A stretch of DNA of 64,000 bases from Selenomonadales bacterium (GTDB lineage Bacteria; Bacillota; Negativicutes; Sporomusales; UBA7701): assembly GCA_018434945.1 (NCBI GenBank), contig JAHDOI010000061.1:1-64000 (forward strand), in the 5' to 3' direction. The translations under genes were made by a program, and so were the position numbers. Every line of letters begins with the position of its first letter. The first letter of the stretch is position 1. Below, piece after piece: positions 22,407 through 30,909 of the stretch. The notes below the pieces were generated by a model. The model was not told the DNA's origin. It did not search any database and worked only from the letters and a program-made list of their open reading frames with translations.

Positions 22407-23189
22407 ATGACAGCGAAAATGCCGCAAAAATACTACTCCCGCCTCTGGCGGGCCATCCTCGAATTCGACCTCCTCGCAGACGGCGACAGAATCCTCGTCG
22501 GTCTTTCCGGCGGCAAGGACAGCGTATTTCTCACATATGCCCTCGCCGCCATCCGCGACTCTTCCCCCCGGCGCTTCGAGCTGGCCGCCGTCACCCTCGA
22601 CCCCCAGTTCAGCGCCGACTTCGACCCATCGCCGCTGACGGATTTCTGCGCGAGTCTCGGCGTACCACATCACCCCCTCACGGCCAATATCGCCGGCGCC
22701 ATCGCCAAAGGCGGCGGCAAAAACCCCTGCTTCGTCTGCTCCTACTTCCGACGTGCGGCCATCAACAGCTTCGCCGTCGAACACGGCTTCAACAAAGTCG
22801 CCTACGCCCACCACCACGACGACGCCGTCGAAACCTTCGTCATGGGCATGCTCTACACCGGCCAGCTCAAAACCTTCCTGCCGAAAACCCAGCTCGACCG
22901 CACCGGCCTCGCCGTAATCCGGCCGCTCATCTTTTTCCGGGAGAAAGAACTGCGCGCCACCCCCCGCCTGCACGGCTTCACCCCCATCCCCAGCCCCTGC
23001 CCGCTCGACGGCAAAACCAAGCGCCAGGAGGTCAAGGAACTCATCCGCGGCTGGGAGCGGACCAACAAACACGTATTCCGCCACCTGGCCGCCGCAATGC
23101 GCGAAAGCCCGGCCTCCGAGCTCTGGCCGCCAACCCCTTCGCGGGCGGAGCTGCAGGCCAAACATCGTGCTTTTTGGAACAAGCGTTAG
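22407..23189 (+). CDS. TtcA-family tRNA thiolation / PP-loop ATPase
   Basis: The 260-residue protein has the PP-loop ATP-pyrophosphatase motif SGGKDS near residue 34, the motif CFVCSYFRR in the middle, the helix AYAHHHDDAVETF, and a later Pro-Cys-Pro. These cysteines match TtcA-type enzymes that bind an Fe-S cluster and thiolate cytidine 32 of tRNA. Firmicute relatives of this group may act on other substrates. The start at 22407 has GAGG six bases upstream and its own promoter. Confidence 0.82.
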   Translation: MTAKMPQKYYSRLWRAILEFDLLADGDRILVGLSGGKDSVFLTYALAAIRDSSPRRFELAAVTLDPQFSADFDPSPLTDFCASLGVPHHPLTANIAGAIAKGGGKNPCFVCSYFRRAAINSFAVEHGFNKVAYAHHHDDAVETFVMGMLYTGQLKTFLPKTQLDRTGLAVIRPLIFFREKELRATPRLHGFTPIPSPCPLDGKTKRQEVKELIRGWERTNKHVFRHLAAAMRESPASELWPPTPSRAELQAKHRAFWNKR

Positions 23190-23214
23190 GCTTCCTTTTT
23201 CTGATTATTTTCGC

Positions 23215-23243
23215 TTGCGTCCCGGTCCCATTCATGCTATTAT
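23215..23243 (+). promoter_or_regulatory. promoter of the T-box leader
   Basis: TTGCGT (23215-23220), a 17-base spacer and TATTAT (23238-23243) precede the leader RNA by a few bases. Confidence 0.6.
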
Positions 23244-23249
23244 AAGTAC

Positions 23250-23490
23250 CAAATCGACATCGCAAAGGCGATGAGCGGGAAAGTACGGGCGCTGCATCCT
23301 CCAAGAGAGCCGGGTTAGGTGGAAGCCGGCAGGAAAAGCGTTCGGAAAGCCCCCCGCGAGCCGTGGGCCGAAACACAGTAAGCCCTACCGCGTCCCCGGC
23401 GTTACAGGGCAGAGGCGAGCCGCAAGTCGGCTAATCTAGGTGGTACCGCGGGATAATAACCCCGTCCTTGTATAAGGACGGGGTTTTTTG
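23250..23490 (+). promoter_or_regulatory. T-box leader with terminator
   Basis: The leader has a full T-box layout. Stem I has a lower helix GCGGG (23275-23279) with CCCGC (23353-23357), the loop-E sequence AGTA (23282-23285) facing GAA (23345-23347), and an 8-bp upper helix (23286-23293 with 23337-23344). The conserved AGAGAG and GGTGGAAGCC stretches follow in the arm. The T-box AGGTGGTACCGCGG is at 23438-23451. The terminator pairs 23460-23469 with 23474-23483 and ends in six T. After GAA the loop reads AGC CC, so the specifier is AGC (Ser) or, shifted one base, GCC (Ala). The bulge TGGT expects a tRNA with A73, which fits Ala better than Ser. No synthetase gene follows. Confidence 0.92.
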
Positions 23491-23503
23491 TATCTTCGGT
23501 CGC

Positions 23504-23610
23504 CTAGGAGGGGCATCCGCTGCGTTGCTCCTCGGCTGACACCGGAAGCGTACGTCCGTGTACGCTTCCGGTGTCAGCCTCCGGTGCGCCTTGCATCTGC
23601 ACCCTCCTAG
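23504..23610. repeat. palindromic repeat, copy 1
   Basis: Outer arms CTAGGAGGG and CCCTCCTAG enclose a perfect 20-bp hairpin (23534-23553 with 23560-23579) around the loop GTCCGT. It shares GCATCYGC-GCGTTG and CGTACGT-CG-GTACGC with the elements near 40098 and 51338. It lies between the T-box terminator and the Lrp gene. Confidence 0.8.
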
Positions 23611-23655
23611 ACAACCTGCCGCAAGACAATTATTTTTATTGAGAGGTGGATTTTC

Positions 23656-24135
23656 ATGCGCGAATTACTGGAACTACTGGAAAAAGACCACACCCTCACC
23701 GTGGCGCAGCTGGCCGTCATGCTCGACAAGCCGCAGGAAGAGATCGCCGCCCTGATAAAGCAGTACGAAACCGATAAGACGATCGTCAAATACCAGACGA
23801 TCGTCAACTGGGAGAAAGCCGGTGCCGACAGGGTAACCGCCATCATCGAGGTCAGGATAACCCCCCAGCGGGAAGTCGGCTTCGACGCCATCGCCGAGCG
23901 CATCTACCGGTTCCCGGAGGTACGCAGCCTCTACCTCATGTCGGGCGCCTACGACCTCCTCGTCATCGTCGAGGCCAAGACGCTCAAAGACGCCGCCCAG
24001 TTTGTCTCCACCAAACTGTCGACCATCGAGGGTGTCATCGGCACAACCACCCACTTCATGCTCAAGCAGTACAAAGAAGCGGGCGTTATCCTCGAGGACG
24101 AGGAAGAAGACCGCAGGCTGGTGGTGTCGCCATGA
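23656..24135 (+). CDS. Lrp/AsnC-family regulator
   Basis: A 159-residue regulator with an N-terminal winged helix (LLEKDHTLTVAQLAVMLDKP) and a C-terminal RAM/AsnC ligand domain beginning near ADRVTAIIEVRITP. Such proteins form octamers and bind amino acids. GAGAGGTGG precedes the ATG. It overlaps the aminotransferase gene by four bases (ATGA), so it probably controls that gene or shares its ligand. The T-box terminator and a palindromic repeat lie upstream. Confidence 0.9.
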   Translation: MRELLELLEKDHTLTVAQLAVMLDKPQEEIAALIKQYETDKTIVKYQTIVNWEKAGADRVTAIIEVRITPQREVGFDAIAERIYRFPEVRSLYLMSGAYDLLVIVEAKTLKDAAQFVSTKLSTIEGVIGTTTHFMLKQYKEAGVILEDEEEDRRLVVSP

Positions 24136-25301
24136 CAACCTGGGCCGACCGCGTCTCGCCCACCGTCAAAGCCATCCCTCCCTCCGGCATCCGCCGCTTC
24201 TTCGACATCGTCGCCGAAACCAAAGGCGTCGTTTCCCTCGGGGTCGGCGAACCCGACTTCGTCACCCCCTGGCATATCCGCGAAAGCTGCGTCTACGGCC
24301 TCCAGCAGGGCTACACCGCCTACACCTCGAACTACGGCCTGTTGGAACTCCGCGAGGAGATCGTCAAAAACTGCGTCGCCAGCTACGGAGTGACCTACGA
24401 TCCCCGCAAAGAAGCGCTGGTCACGGTCGGCGTGAGCGAGGCGCTCGATCTGGCGATGCGGGCCATCCTCAGCCCCGGCGACGAAGTCCTGGTGCCCGAA
24501 CCGTGCTACGTCTCCTACAAAGCCTGCGTAGCCCTGGCCGGCGGCGTGCCGGTGACGGTACCGACAAAAATGGCGGACTGCTTCCGGGTTACCGTCGCCC
24601 AGCTCGAAGAACTCGTCACCCCCCGCACCAAGGCGCTGCTCATCGGTTACCCCAACAACCCCACCGGCGCAATCATGTCGAAAGCCGAGCTGGAGGCCAT
24701 CGCCGCCTTCGCGCTCAAGCACGACCTCATCGTCATCTCCGACGAAATTTACGCCAGCCTCACCTACGACGGCACCCACACCTGCTTCGCCGCCCTGCCC
24801 GGCATGCGCGACCGCACCATTCTTTTGAACGGCTTCTCCAAAGCCTACGCCATGACCGGCTGGCGGATCGGCTACGCCCTATCCAACGCCGACTTCATCG
24901 GCGCGATGACCAAGATCCACCAATACACCATGCTCTGCGCCCCCATCACCGCCCAGGTGGCCGCGATCGAGGCGCTGCGGCACGGCCAGTGCAACATGCT
25001 GCGGATGGTCGAGGAATACAACCGCCGCCGCCGCCTGATGGTGGATGGCTTCAAAACCATCGGACTCGACTGCTTCGAACCCAAGGGCGCCTTCTACATC
25101 TTCCCCTCCATCAAACAGACTGGCCTCAGTTCCCTCGCCTTCGCCGAGGAACTCCTCAAGGCCGAGAAAGTGGCCCTCGTGCCGGGCGACGCCTTCGGCG
25201 AAAGCGGGGAAGGCTTCGTGCGCTGCTCGTACGCCTCCTCGACCGCCAACCTCACCGAAGCCCTGACCCGCATCAACCGCTTCGTAAAAAAGTATATCTA
25301 A
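24132..25301 (+). CDS. PLP-dependent class I/II aminotransferase
   Basis: A 389-residue fold-type I aminotransferase. The cofactor lysine is in NGFSKAYAMTGWRIGY; YPNNPTG and SDEIYASL give the Asn and Asp/Tyr that hold PLP, and the C-terminal VRCSYASS holds the substrate-carboxylate arginine. Relatives include alanine, aromatic and PatA-type enzymes, so the amino donor is open. Translationally linked to the Lrp regulator. If the T-box controls this pair, alanine or serine metabolism would be the first guess (inference). Confidence 0.9.
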   Translation: MTTWADRVSPTVKAIPPSGIRRFFDIVAETKGVVSLGVGEPDFVTPWHIRESCVYGLQQGYTAYTSNYGLLELREEIVKNCVASYGVTYDPRKEALVTVGVSEALDLAMRAILSPGDEVLVPEPCYVSYKACVALAGGVPVTVPTKMADCFRVTVAQLEELVTPRTKALLIGYPNNPTGAIMSKAELEAIAAFALKHDLIVISDEIYASLTYDGTHTCFAALPGMRDRTILLNGFSKAYAMTGWRIGYALSNADFIGAMTKIHQYTMLCAPITAQVAAIEALRHGQCNMLRMVEEYNRRRRLMVDGFKTIGLDCFEPKGAFYIFPSIKQTGLSSLAFAEELLKAEKVALVPGDAFGESGEGFVRCSYASSTANLTEALTRINRFVKKYI

Positions 25302-25310
25302 ACTAAAAGC

Positions 25311-25334
25311 GACCCCCCGAAGCTTCGGGGGGTC
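25311..25334. terminator. bidirectional terminator
   Basis: A perfect inverted repeat GACCCCCCGAAG/CTTCGGGGGGTC serves the aminotransferase gene on the plus strand and, with CGCTTTTAGTTT after it, the deacetylase gene on the minus strand. Confidence 0.85.
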
Positions 25335-25340
25335 TTGCGA

Positions 25341-26549
25341 TTACCTCACCAGTTGCGAAACGAACACAAACTTTATGCCGGCGGCCTCCAGCTCCGGTAT
25401 CATCTCGCGCACAGCGATGGCCGTAGCCGGCCGGGCGTGGCCGATGGCGATCGCGTTGCCGTCCCTGACCGCCAGGCGGGCCGCCGTCCTCAGCTGGCCC
25501 TTGATATACTCGACCTCGTTCCTGCCGTCGAGGAAGACCTCGTTAACTCCGGCGCGCAGCCCCGCCTGGCGGGCCGCCTCGTACGCCACCGACTGGCCGC
25601 TGGTGCGGCTGTCGACGAAGAACAGGTTATTGGCCTTGAGGACCCCCAGCACCGCCTTCATCACCCGGCGGTCGGCGGTCGCCCTGGAGCCCTGGTGATT
25701 GTTGACGCCGATTATCCCCGGCACGGCCTTGATGGCCTTGGCCGTCATGTCGCGGATCTCCTGGTCGCTCATCGCCACCGTTATCGTACTTGCTTCCGAC
25801 TGCTCGGACGCCGCCAGCGGCTCCATCGGCAGATGGAGCATCACCTGGTGGCCGGCGCTCAGAGCCCGCGACGCCGCCTCGCCGCTGTGGGGCCGGTAAG
25901 GCAGGACAGCAAATGTCACCGGGCGGGGCATTGCGGCGAAAGAAGAAATCGTCTCGGAGCTATAGCCGAAGTCGTCGATGAGGAGCGCCAGGTTGCCGTG
26001 ACCAGGCGGTTTCGGCACCGGCGTCTCGCCCTTTTTCCCCGGCAGCGGGATGAAGATCCGGTCGGTGATGAGGGTAAGCGGCTCGCCGGCGAGCTTGTCG
26101 CGGATGCCGACATCCACCCGCGTGGCCGCCTGCCCCTGATAATTGTCGTTCTGGGTCGCCAGCACCTCGCCGCCGGTATTGAGAAGCTGCGCGCCCAGCG
26201 CCTGCTTCACGGCATCCGGCTGGGTATCGGTCGCCAGCAGCAACTGGCGCGCGTGCCAGCGGATCGTGCCCTCCACCGCCGTGCGGGGCGTCTCGCGCCG
26301 TCCTTCCTGCACCTTGCGGGAATCGAGCTTGGCCCCCGCCAGGCTGTTATCTACCGCAGCATGGATGCGCTGGGCGGTGGCGGTATAATCGGCCACAGCG
26401 CCGGCACCGGTTTTTTCGAGCGAATAGAGCTGCTTGGGCGGCACCGTCGTCTCGCGGGACTTTTTGTCCGGCACGTTGAGATAAAGAACGACACCGACAA
26501 GCACCATCAGCAACAAAATCAGCCGTACTTTGCTAGATTTGAACATCAT
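25341..26549 (-). CDS. divergent polysaccharide deacetylase family protein
   Basis: A 402-residue protein with an N-terminal signal anchor (LILLLMVLVGVVLYL, about residues 10-24), a variable middle part and a C-terminal divergent polysaccharide deacetylase domain (PF04748 type) starting near LALLIDDFGYSSETI. Conserved segments VMLHLPMEP, GVNNHQGSRAT and DSRTSGQSVAYEAAR follow. The domain keeps the barrel of carbohydrate esterases, but the catalytic role is poorly defined. The start at 26549 has AGGGAGA before it; upstream frame extension to 27053 is spurious, overlapping the next gene. Probably faces the periplasm. Confidence 0.87.
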   Translation of the reverse strand: MMFKSSKVRLILLLMVLVGVVLYLNVPDKKSRETTVPPKQLYSLEKTGAGAVADYTATAQRIHAAVDNSLAGAKLDSRKVQEGRRETPRTAVEGTIRWHARQLLLATDTQPDAVKQALGAQLLNTGGEVLATQNDNYQGQAATRVDVGIRDKLAGEPLTLITDRIFIPLPGKKGETPVPKPPGHGNLALLIDDFGYSSETISSFAAMPRPVTFAVLPYRPHSGEAASRALSAGHQVMLHLPMEPLAASEQSEASTITVAMSDQEIRDMTAKAIKAVPGIIGVNNHQGSRATADRRVMKAVLGVLKANNLFFVDSRTSGQSVAYEAARQAGLRAGVNEVFLDGRNEVEYIKGQLRTAARLAVRDGNAIAIGHARPATAIAVREMIPELEAAGIKFVFVSQLVR

Positions 26550-26585
26550 TCGTCTCCCTGTGCAGATATTATGTTGAAAAAAAAT

Positions 26586-26609
26586 ACCTGGCTTAATTAT
26601 AAGCCAGGT
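26586..26609 (-). terminator. terminator of the metallo-hydrolase gene
   Basis: ACCTGGCTTA pairs with TAAGCCAGGT, and nine T in a row follow on the minus strand. Confidence 0.9.
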
Positions 26610-26635
26610 GCTCGAACGGTACAACCAGAATCCTT

Positions 26636-27388
26636 TTACAATTTCACAGTCTCGCCGTCCGCCGGCACCGTCACCAGCCCCGATAGCCCTTCGCGCGCGA
26701 GGAATTCCCGCAGGAGGGGCCGGGTGAGCAGGCAATGGTTGAAAGCCTCCAGATGGACCACCACCACCCGCGCCGCCGGCGCCGCTGCGCACACGGCCGC
26801 GATATCGGCGGTGTCCATCGTTATCGGTCCGCCGCTCAGGAACCGCGCCGCTCCCGCGAACAGCACGACCACGTCCGGCCGGTGCCCGGTCAAAGCCGCG
26901 GCCACCTCCGGGCACCATACAGTGTCGCCGGCGATATACAGCACCGGTTCGCCGGGGCTGCGGAGCACATAGCCCGACACCGGCCCCATCTTCTCGGCCA
27001 GCTCGCCGCTGCCGTGCCGCCCGCCCGTCCTTGCCAGGGACACGCCCCGCCATTCGGCCTTATCGTGGACGGCGGTCACCTGCGAAAAACCGAATCCTTG
27101 CAGCTTGGCCTCGTCGGCCGGCTGACAGAAAACAGGCAGCTCCTTGGGCAGCCTTTCGGCCGCCGCAGCGTCAAAATGATCGCGGTGGGTATGGGTGCAC
27201 AGTATGCCGTCCACCGCCGCCAACTCACTTTCATTTATCGGCAGCCCTACAAGAGGATTCCGGAGGGGGTTCGGGGAATTGTCAATAGGCGGCATATCCC
27301 CGGCGGCCCCGAGGACCGGATCGACAAGCAGCCTCGTCCCACCCATGTTCACAATATGGGTCGCGTGCCGTATCAGACGTATTTCCAT
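26636..27388 (-). CDS. metallo-beta-lactamase-fold hydrolase (UlaG-like)
   Basis: A 250-residue protein starting MEIRLIRHATHIVNMGGTRL. THTHRDHFD carries the HxHxDH metal motif, IAGDTVW the bridging Asp, and VVHLEAFNH the last His region, in the order of UlaG-type and Zn-dependent hydrolases. The substrate is unknown. GGGAGG lies eight bases before the ATG; the open frame continues upstream without support. Divergent from the Lrp gene at 27507. Confidence 0.85.
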   Translation of the reverse strand: MEIRLIRHATHIVNMGGTRLLVDPVLGAAGDMPPIDNSPNPLRNPLVGLPINESELAAVDGILCTHTHRDHFDAAAAERLPKELPVFCQPADEAKLQGFGFSQVTAVHDKAEWRGVSLARTGGRHGSGELAEKMGPVSGYVLRSPGEPVLYIAGDTVWCPEVAAALTGHRPDVVVLFAGAARFLSGGPITMDTADIAAVCAAAPAARVVVVHLEAFNHCLLTRPLLREFLAREGLSGLVTVPADGETVKL

Positions 27389-27506
27389 ATCATCAGCCTC
27401 CCAAGCGATCTCTCCCTCTATTGTAAACAACGCCGCGCCAAAAAACGATAGCGCGGTGAAAGAGTTGGCCTTAGTTTGATTACGCCGGGAAAGGAAAAGG
27501 CCGCAA

Positions 27507-27920
27507 ATGATTGACGAAACCGATCTGGCCATCATCAGGCTCCTTCAGGAAAACTCCCGCCGCCAGTGGAAGGAAATCGGCGCGGCCGTCCACCTTACCG
27601 GCCAGGCTGTCGCCGCGCGGGTCAGAGCCCTTGAAGAGGCGGGCGTCATCACCGGATATTCCGCCGGCGTCGATTTAGCCAAACTCGGCAAGCCGCTGAC
27701 CGCCTTCATCACCGTGTTCATGGCCAGCGCCGACCACGCTGCCTTCCACCGCTTCCTCGAAGGCGAACAAGCCATCACAGCCGCCCACCGGGTGAGCGGC
27801 GACGGCTGCTACTGGCTGCGGGCCGATCTCGCCGCGCACGAAGACCTCAACACCCTGCTCGAAAAAGTCCTCCGCCACGGCAACTACCGCCTCCACCTTT
27901 CCATCGGCCGCATAAAATAA
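27507..27920 (+). CDS. Lrp/AsnC-family regulator (second)
   Basis: A 137-residue regulator with the N-terminal helix-turn-helix (IIRLLQENSRRQWKEIGAAVHLTGQAVAARVRALE) and a short RAM domain. The phrase RQWKEIG and the tail VLRHGNYRLHLSIGRIK are typical of AsnC-type single-target regulators. It is transcribed divergently from the metallo-hydrolase and 14 bp before the Fe-S protein gene, and may control either side. Confidence 0.88.
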   Translation: MIDETDLAIIRLLQENSRRQWKEIGAAVHLTGQAVAARVRALEEAGVITGYSAGVDLAKLGKPLTAFITVFMASADHAAFHRFLEGEQAITAAHRVSGDGCYWLRADLAAHEDLNTLLEKVLRHGNYRLHLSIGRIK

Positions 27921-27934
27921 AAGGAGGTGGCCAC

Positions 27935-29032
27935 ATGGGCCATCTTGGCAACGGCAAAACCGACGTATTCCTGGCGCTCGCCGCCCGCCTCGCCAAAAAC
28001 CCCGTCGGCGCGCCTCATAACGAAACTCTCATGCGCATCCTCAATATCATGTACACCGAGAAGGAGGCGACCGTCGGCAGCCTGTTCCCGCAAGGGTTTA
28101 CCACCATCGACAGACTGGCGGCCCTGACCGGCCTTCCGGAAACCGAACTCGTCCCCCTTCTCGAAACCATGGCGGCCAAAGGCTTGGTCGTCGACATACC
28201 GCGCCGCGACAAAGTGCTCTACTCCCTCTCGCCCCTGGTCGTCGGCTTCTTCGAATACACATTCATGCGCACCGGCGGCCCCCTGCCCCTGGGCGAGCTG
28301 GCCGATCTCTTCGAGCGCTACCACCATGAACGGGGCGTCGCCGAGGAATTTTTCGGCGCCGACACCAAGATATTCCATACCTGGGCCTACGAAAGCGCAA
28401 TGCCGGCCGACATAACCACCGAAGTCCTCGACTACGAAAAAGCGTCGGCAATGATCCGCGCCGCCGGCTCAGGCGCCCTGTCGATGTGCTACTGCCGCCA
28501 CCAGGCCCACCACCGGGGCACCGCCTGCGCCGCCCCGGTCGACGATATCTGCACCTCGCTCGGCCCCGCCGCCGAATGGCTTATCCGGCGCGGCTTCGCC
28601 CGCCCGGCCGGTGTCGACGAATTGCTGCGCGTCCTCGACCGCACTGAAGGGCTCGGCCTCGTGCACCTCGCCGACAACGTCGCCAACAGACCCGCCTTCG
28701 TCTGTCACTGCTGCGGCTGCTGCTGCGGCGTGCTCCGCACCATCAACGAACAGGGCATCCACTCCGTCCATCCCAGCAACTTCATCGCCATTATCGACGC
28801 CGCCAAATGCACCGCCTGCGGCTTGTGCGCCCGGCGCTGCCACGTCAGGGCGATAACAGCCGCGGCACCGGCAGCCGCCATCGATTCCGGCCGCTGCCTG
28901 GGCTGCGGCGTATGCGTCAAAAGCTGCCCGCAGAGGGCGATAACTCTGATCCGCCGCGACATAATCCGCATTCCGCCACGGGATAAAACGGAACAGATGA
29001 AAGAGATCGCCCGCCAGCGCGGCAAAATATAG
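27935..29032 (+). CDS. winged-helix / 4Fe-4S ferredoxin-domain protein
   Basis: A 365-residue protein combining an N-terminal winged-helix-like region (about 1-90), a middle cysteine/histidine region CYCRHQAHHRGTAC, the dense motif CHCCGCCCGVL, and at the C-terminus two 4Fe-4S motifs, CTACGLCARRC and CLGCGVCVKSC. Similar proteins in anaerobes are annotated only as 4Fe-4S binding proteins. The cluster-rich tail suggests electron transfer or redox sensing in the cytosol. AAGGAGGTGG precedes the ATG. It lies between an Lrp gene and an EamA transporter gene in one likely operon. Confidence 0.8.
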   Translation: MGHLGNGKTDVFLALAARLAKNPVGAPHNETLMRILNIMYTEKEATVGSLFPQGFTTIDRLAALTGLPETELVPLLETMAAKGLVVDIPRRDKVLYSLSPLVVGFFEYTFMRTGGPLPLGELADLFERYHHERGVAEEFFGADTKIFHTWAYESAMPADITTEVLDYEKASAMIRAAGSGALSMCYCRHQAHHRGTACAAPVDDICTSLGPAAEWLIRRGFARPAGVDELLRVLDRTEGLGLVHLADNVANRPAFVCHCCGCCCGVLRTINEQGIHSVHPSNFIAIIDAAKCTACGLCARRCHVRAITAAAPAAAIDSGRCLGCGVCVKSCPQRAITLIRRDIIRIPPRDKTEQMKEIARQRGKI

Positions 29033-29043
29033 GAGGCCACATC

Positions 29044-29934
29044 TTGAACCAGTACCATAAAGGCGTCGCCCTCGTTTTCCTCTCCGCCCTGGGCTTCAGC
29101 CTGCTGCCCATCTTCGCCATCTTCGCCTACCGCGAAGGCGCCAACGTCAGCACCCTCCTCTTCCTGCGCTTCACCCTCGCCTCCCTCACCCTGTTCGCTT
29201 ACCTGGGTGTCAAGAAGCGGCTTTCGACCGTCTCCCGCCGCCAGCTTGCCATGATGTTCGTCCTCGGCGGCGTCTGCTACTCCTCCCAGGCGTCCCTGTA
29301 CTTCTCGGCGCTGCATTATATCTCCGCCTCGCTCACCGGCCTGTTGCTCTACACCTTTCCCCTGTTTGTCGCCTTCCTCGCCGCCATTGTCGACAAGGAA
29401 AAACTGACCGGCCAAAACCTGCTGGCCACCGCCGTCGCCATGGCAGGGCTGGCGTTCGTCCTCGGCGCCTCGCCTACGGCCATTAACGTCACCGGCGTAC
29501 TGCTCGCCCTGGCGGCCGCCCTCGTCTACTCCGTCTACCTCGTGCTCGGCACACGGGTAGTAAAGGAACTGTCGCCCATCGTCACCAGCGCCTTCGTCGC
29601 CGGCTTCGCCGCCCTCTCACTGCTGACCGCAGGCACGGCCGGAGGCACGCTTGACTTCGCCCTCTCCCCCACCGCCTGGTTGGCGGTCGCCGGCATCGTC
29701 GCCTTTCCCACCATCCTGGCCATGCTCACCCTCTTCCGCGGCCTCGAACTCATCGGCCCCACCCGCACCTCCATCCTCAGCATGGTCGAGCCGCTCCTCA
29801 CCTTCGCTTTCTCCGCCCTCCTGTTCGGCGACCGTTTCAGCGCCCTGCAGCTGACCGGCGGCGCGGCAGTAATTGCCGGCGCAACCATGGTAGTGCTGTC
29901 GCGGGGCAAGGATGAGCCGCAAGCCAAACAGTAA
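29044..29934 (+). CDS. EamA/DMT-superfamily transporter
   Basis: A 296-residue protein with ten predicted hydrophobic helices in two EamA repeats (about 8-140 and 150-285). The substrate is unknown; family members export amino acids or metabolites. It starts with TTG at 29044, supported by AGGAGG seven bases upstream. The C-terminus ends in a short charged tail and the stop touches the bidirectional terminator. Probably co-transcribed with the Lrp and Fe-S genes. Confidence 0.88.
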   Translation: MNQYHKGVALVFLSALGFSLLPIFAIFAYREGANVSTLLFLRFTLASLTLFAYLGVKKRLSTVSRRQLAMMFVLGGVCYSSQASLYFSALHYISASLTGLLLYTFPLFVAFLAAIVDKEKLTGQNLLATAVAMAGLAFVLGASPTAINVTGVLLALAAALVYSVYLVLGTRVVKELSPIVTSAFVAGFAALSLLTAGTAGGTLDFALSPTAWLAVAGIVAFPTILAMLTLFRGLELIGPTRTSILSMVEPLLTFAFSALLFGDRFSALQLTGGAAVIAGATMVVLSRGKDEPQAKQ

Positions 29935-29960
29935 AACCCTTGCCTAAAGGCAAGGGTTTT
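29933..29960. terminator. bidirectional terminator
   Basis: AAAACCCTTGCC pairs with GGCAAGGGTTTT across TAAA. It contains part of the EamA stop codon and part of the stop codon of the convergent gene ending at 29959. Confidence 0.9.
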
Positions 29961-30909
29961 ACACAATCCCCTTTATCGTCAGTACAAGCATCAGCACCAT
30001 CACCGCCTGAGTGACCGCGAACCCAGCTGCCGCCACCCTCACCCCCAGCCGCCGGCCGAAAACGCCGACAGCCCGGGGCAGCGATGAAGCGAACAAGTCG
30101 TAGAAATTATGCAGCAGGGAAACCGTCAGCAGCAGCGGCACGACCGCCGCCGCCGGCACCGCCCCGTCGCGCACCGCCGCGCCCACCGCCGCGACGCCGC
30201 CTATCATGCTCACAAGCCCGGCACCGGCGAGCGGCAGCAGTCCGGCGTCAAGTCCCAGGCTGGCGAGGAGCGGCAGATAATCGGTGAGCCGCTGCAAATA
30301 GCCGGTCTTGATGAAGAACATCGCCACATACGACATCGCCGCCATCCAGGCCGCCATACTCACAAACGGCCGCCAGCTTCCCGCCACAGCCGCCCGCACC
30401 GCCGCCGGCCAGCCCATCACCGGTTTATCCGCCGGCGCCGGGCAACCGCCAGACCGGCCGCCGCCCAGCAGACGTGCATAGACCACCCCGGCCAGGGAAA
30501 TAATCACGAAGGCTGCGAAGTAGACGACCAGGAAACGCACGGCCACATACGGCGGATAAAGAGCCGCCATTATGGGGATAAAAGAAAACACAAAAAACTG
30601 CAGCACCGACGGAGCCTTGGCCACCAGATTGGCGGCGATAACCTCTCCGTCCGACAGCCCCGCCCGCTCCTTCGCCAGCGCCACCGCCGCCATGCCGGCG
30701 GTCCGGTCGCCGGCCGCCAGCACCACCGACAGCGCGCAGGCCGGCGGCAGGCCGGTCAGCCGGGCAACAGCGGGCAGCAGCAGCCGGCCGCCGATCACGC
30801 CGCCGCGGTTGGCGAACAGGCCGGCGAGAAACAGGCCGATATACAGCGAAGGCAGCACGCTCCTCATTATATCCGCCGTCGCCCAGGCGGCGGCAGCCAG
30901 TTCATTCAT
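29959..30909 (-). CDS. nucleoside-recognition (Gate) domain membrane protein
   Basis: A 316-residue protein with about eight hydrophobic helices and two Gate-type segments, one near GGVIGGRLLLPAVARLTGLP and one near PLAGAGLVSMIGGVAAVGAA. Gate domains occur in SpmA/SpmB, FeoB and nucleoside transporters; the cargo here is unknown. The start at 30909 overlaps the upstream gene by eight bases, so both are translated together. A longer frame to 31035 has no support. Confidence 0.75.
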   Translation of the reverse strand: MNELAAAAWATADIMRSVLPSLYIGLFLAGLFANRGGVIGGRLLLPAVARLTGLPPACALSVVLAAGDRTAGMAAVALAKERAGLSDGEVIAANLVAKAPSVLQFFVFSFIPIMAALYPPYVAVRFLVVYFAAFVIISLAGVVYARLLGGGRSGGCPAPADKPVMGWPAAVRAAVAGSWRPFVSMAAWMAAMSYVAMFFIKTGYLQRLTDYLPLLASLGLDAGLLPLAGAGLVSMIGGVAAVGAAVRDGAVPAAAVVPLLLTVSLLHNFYDLFASSLPRAVGVFGRRLGVRVAAAGFAVTQAVMVLMLVLTIKGIV

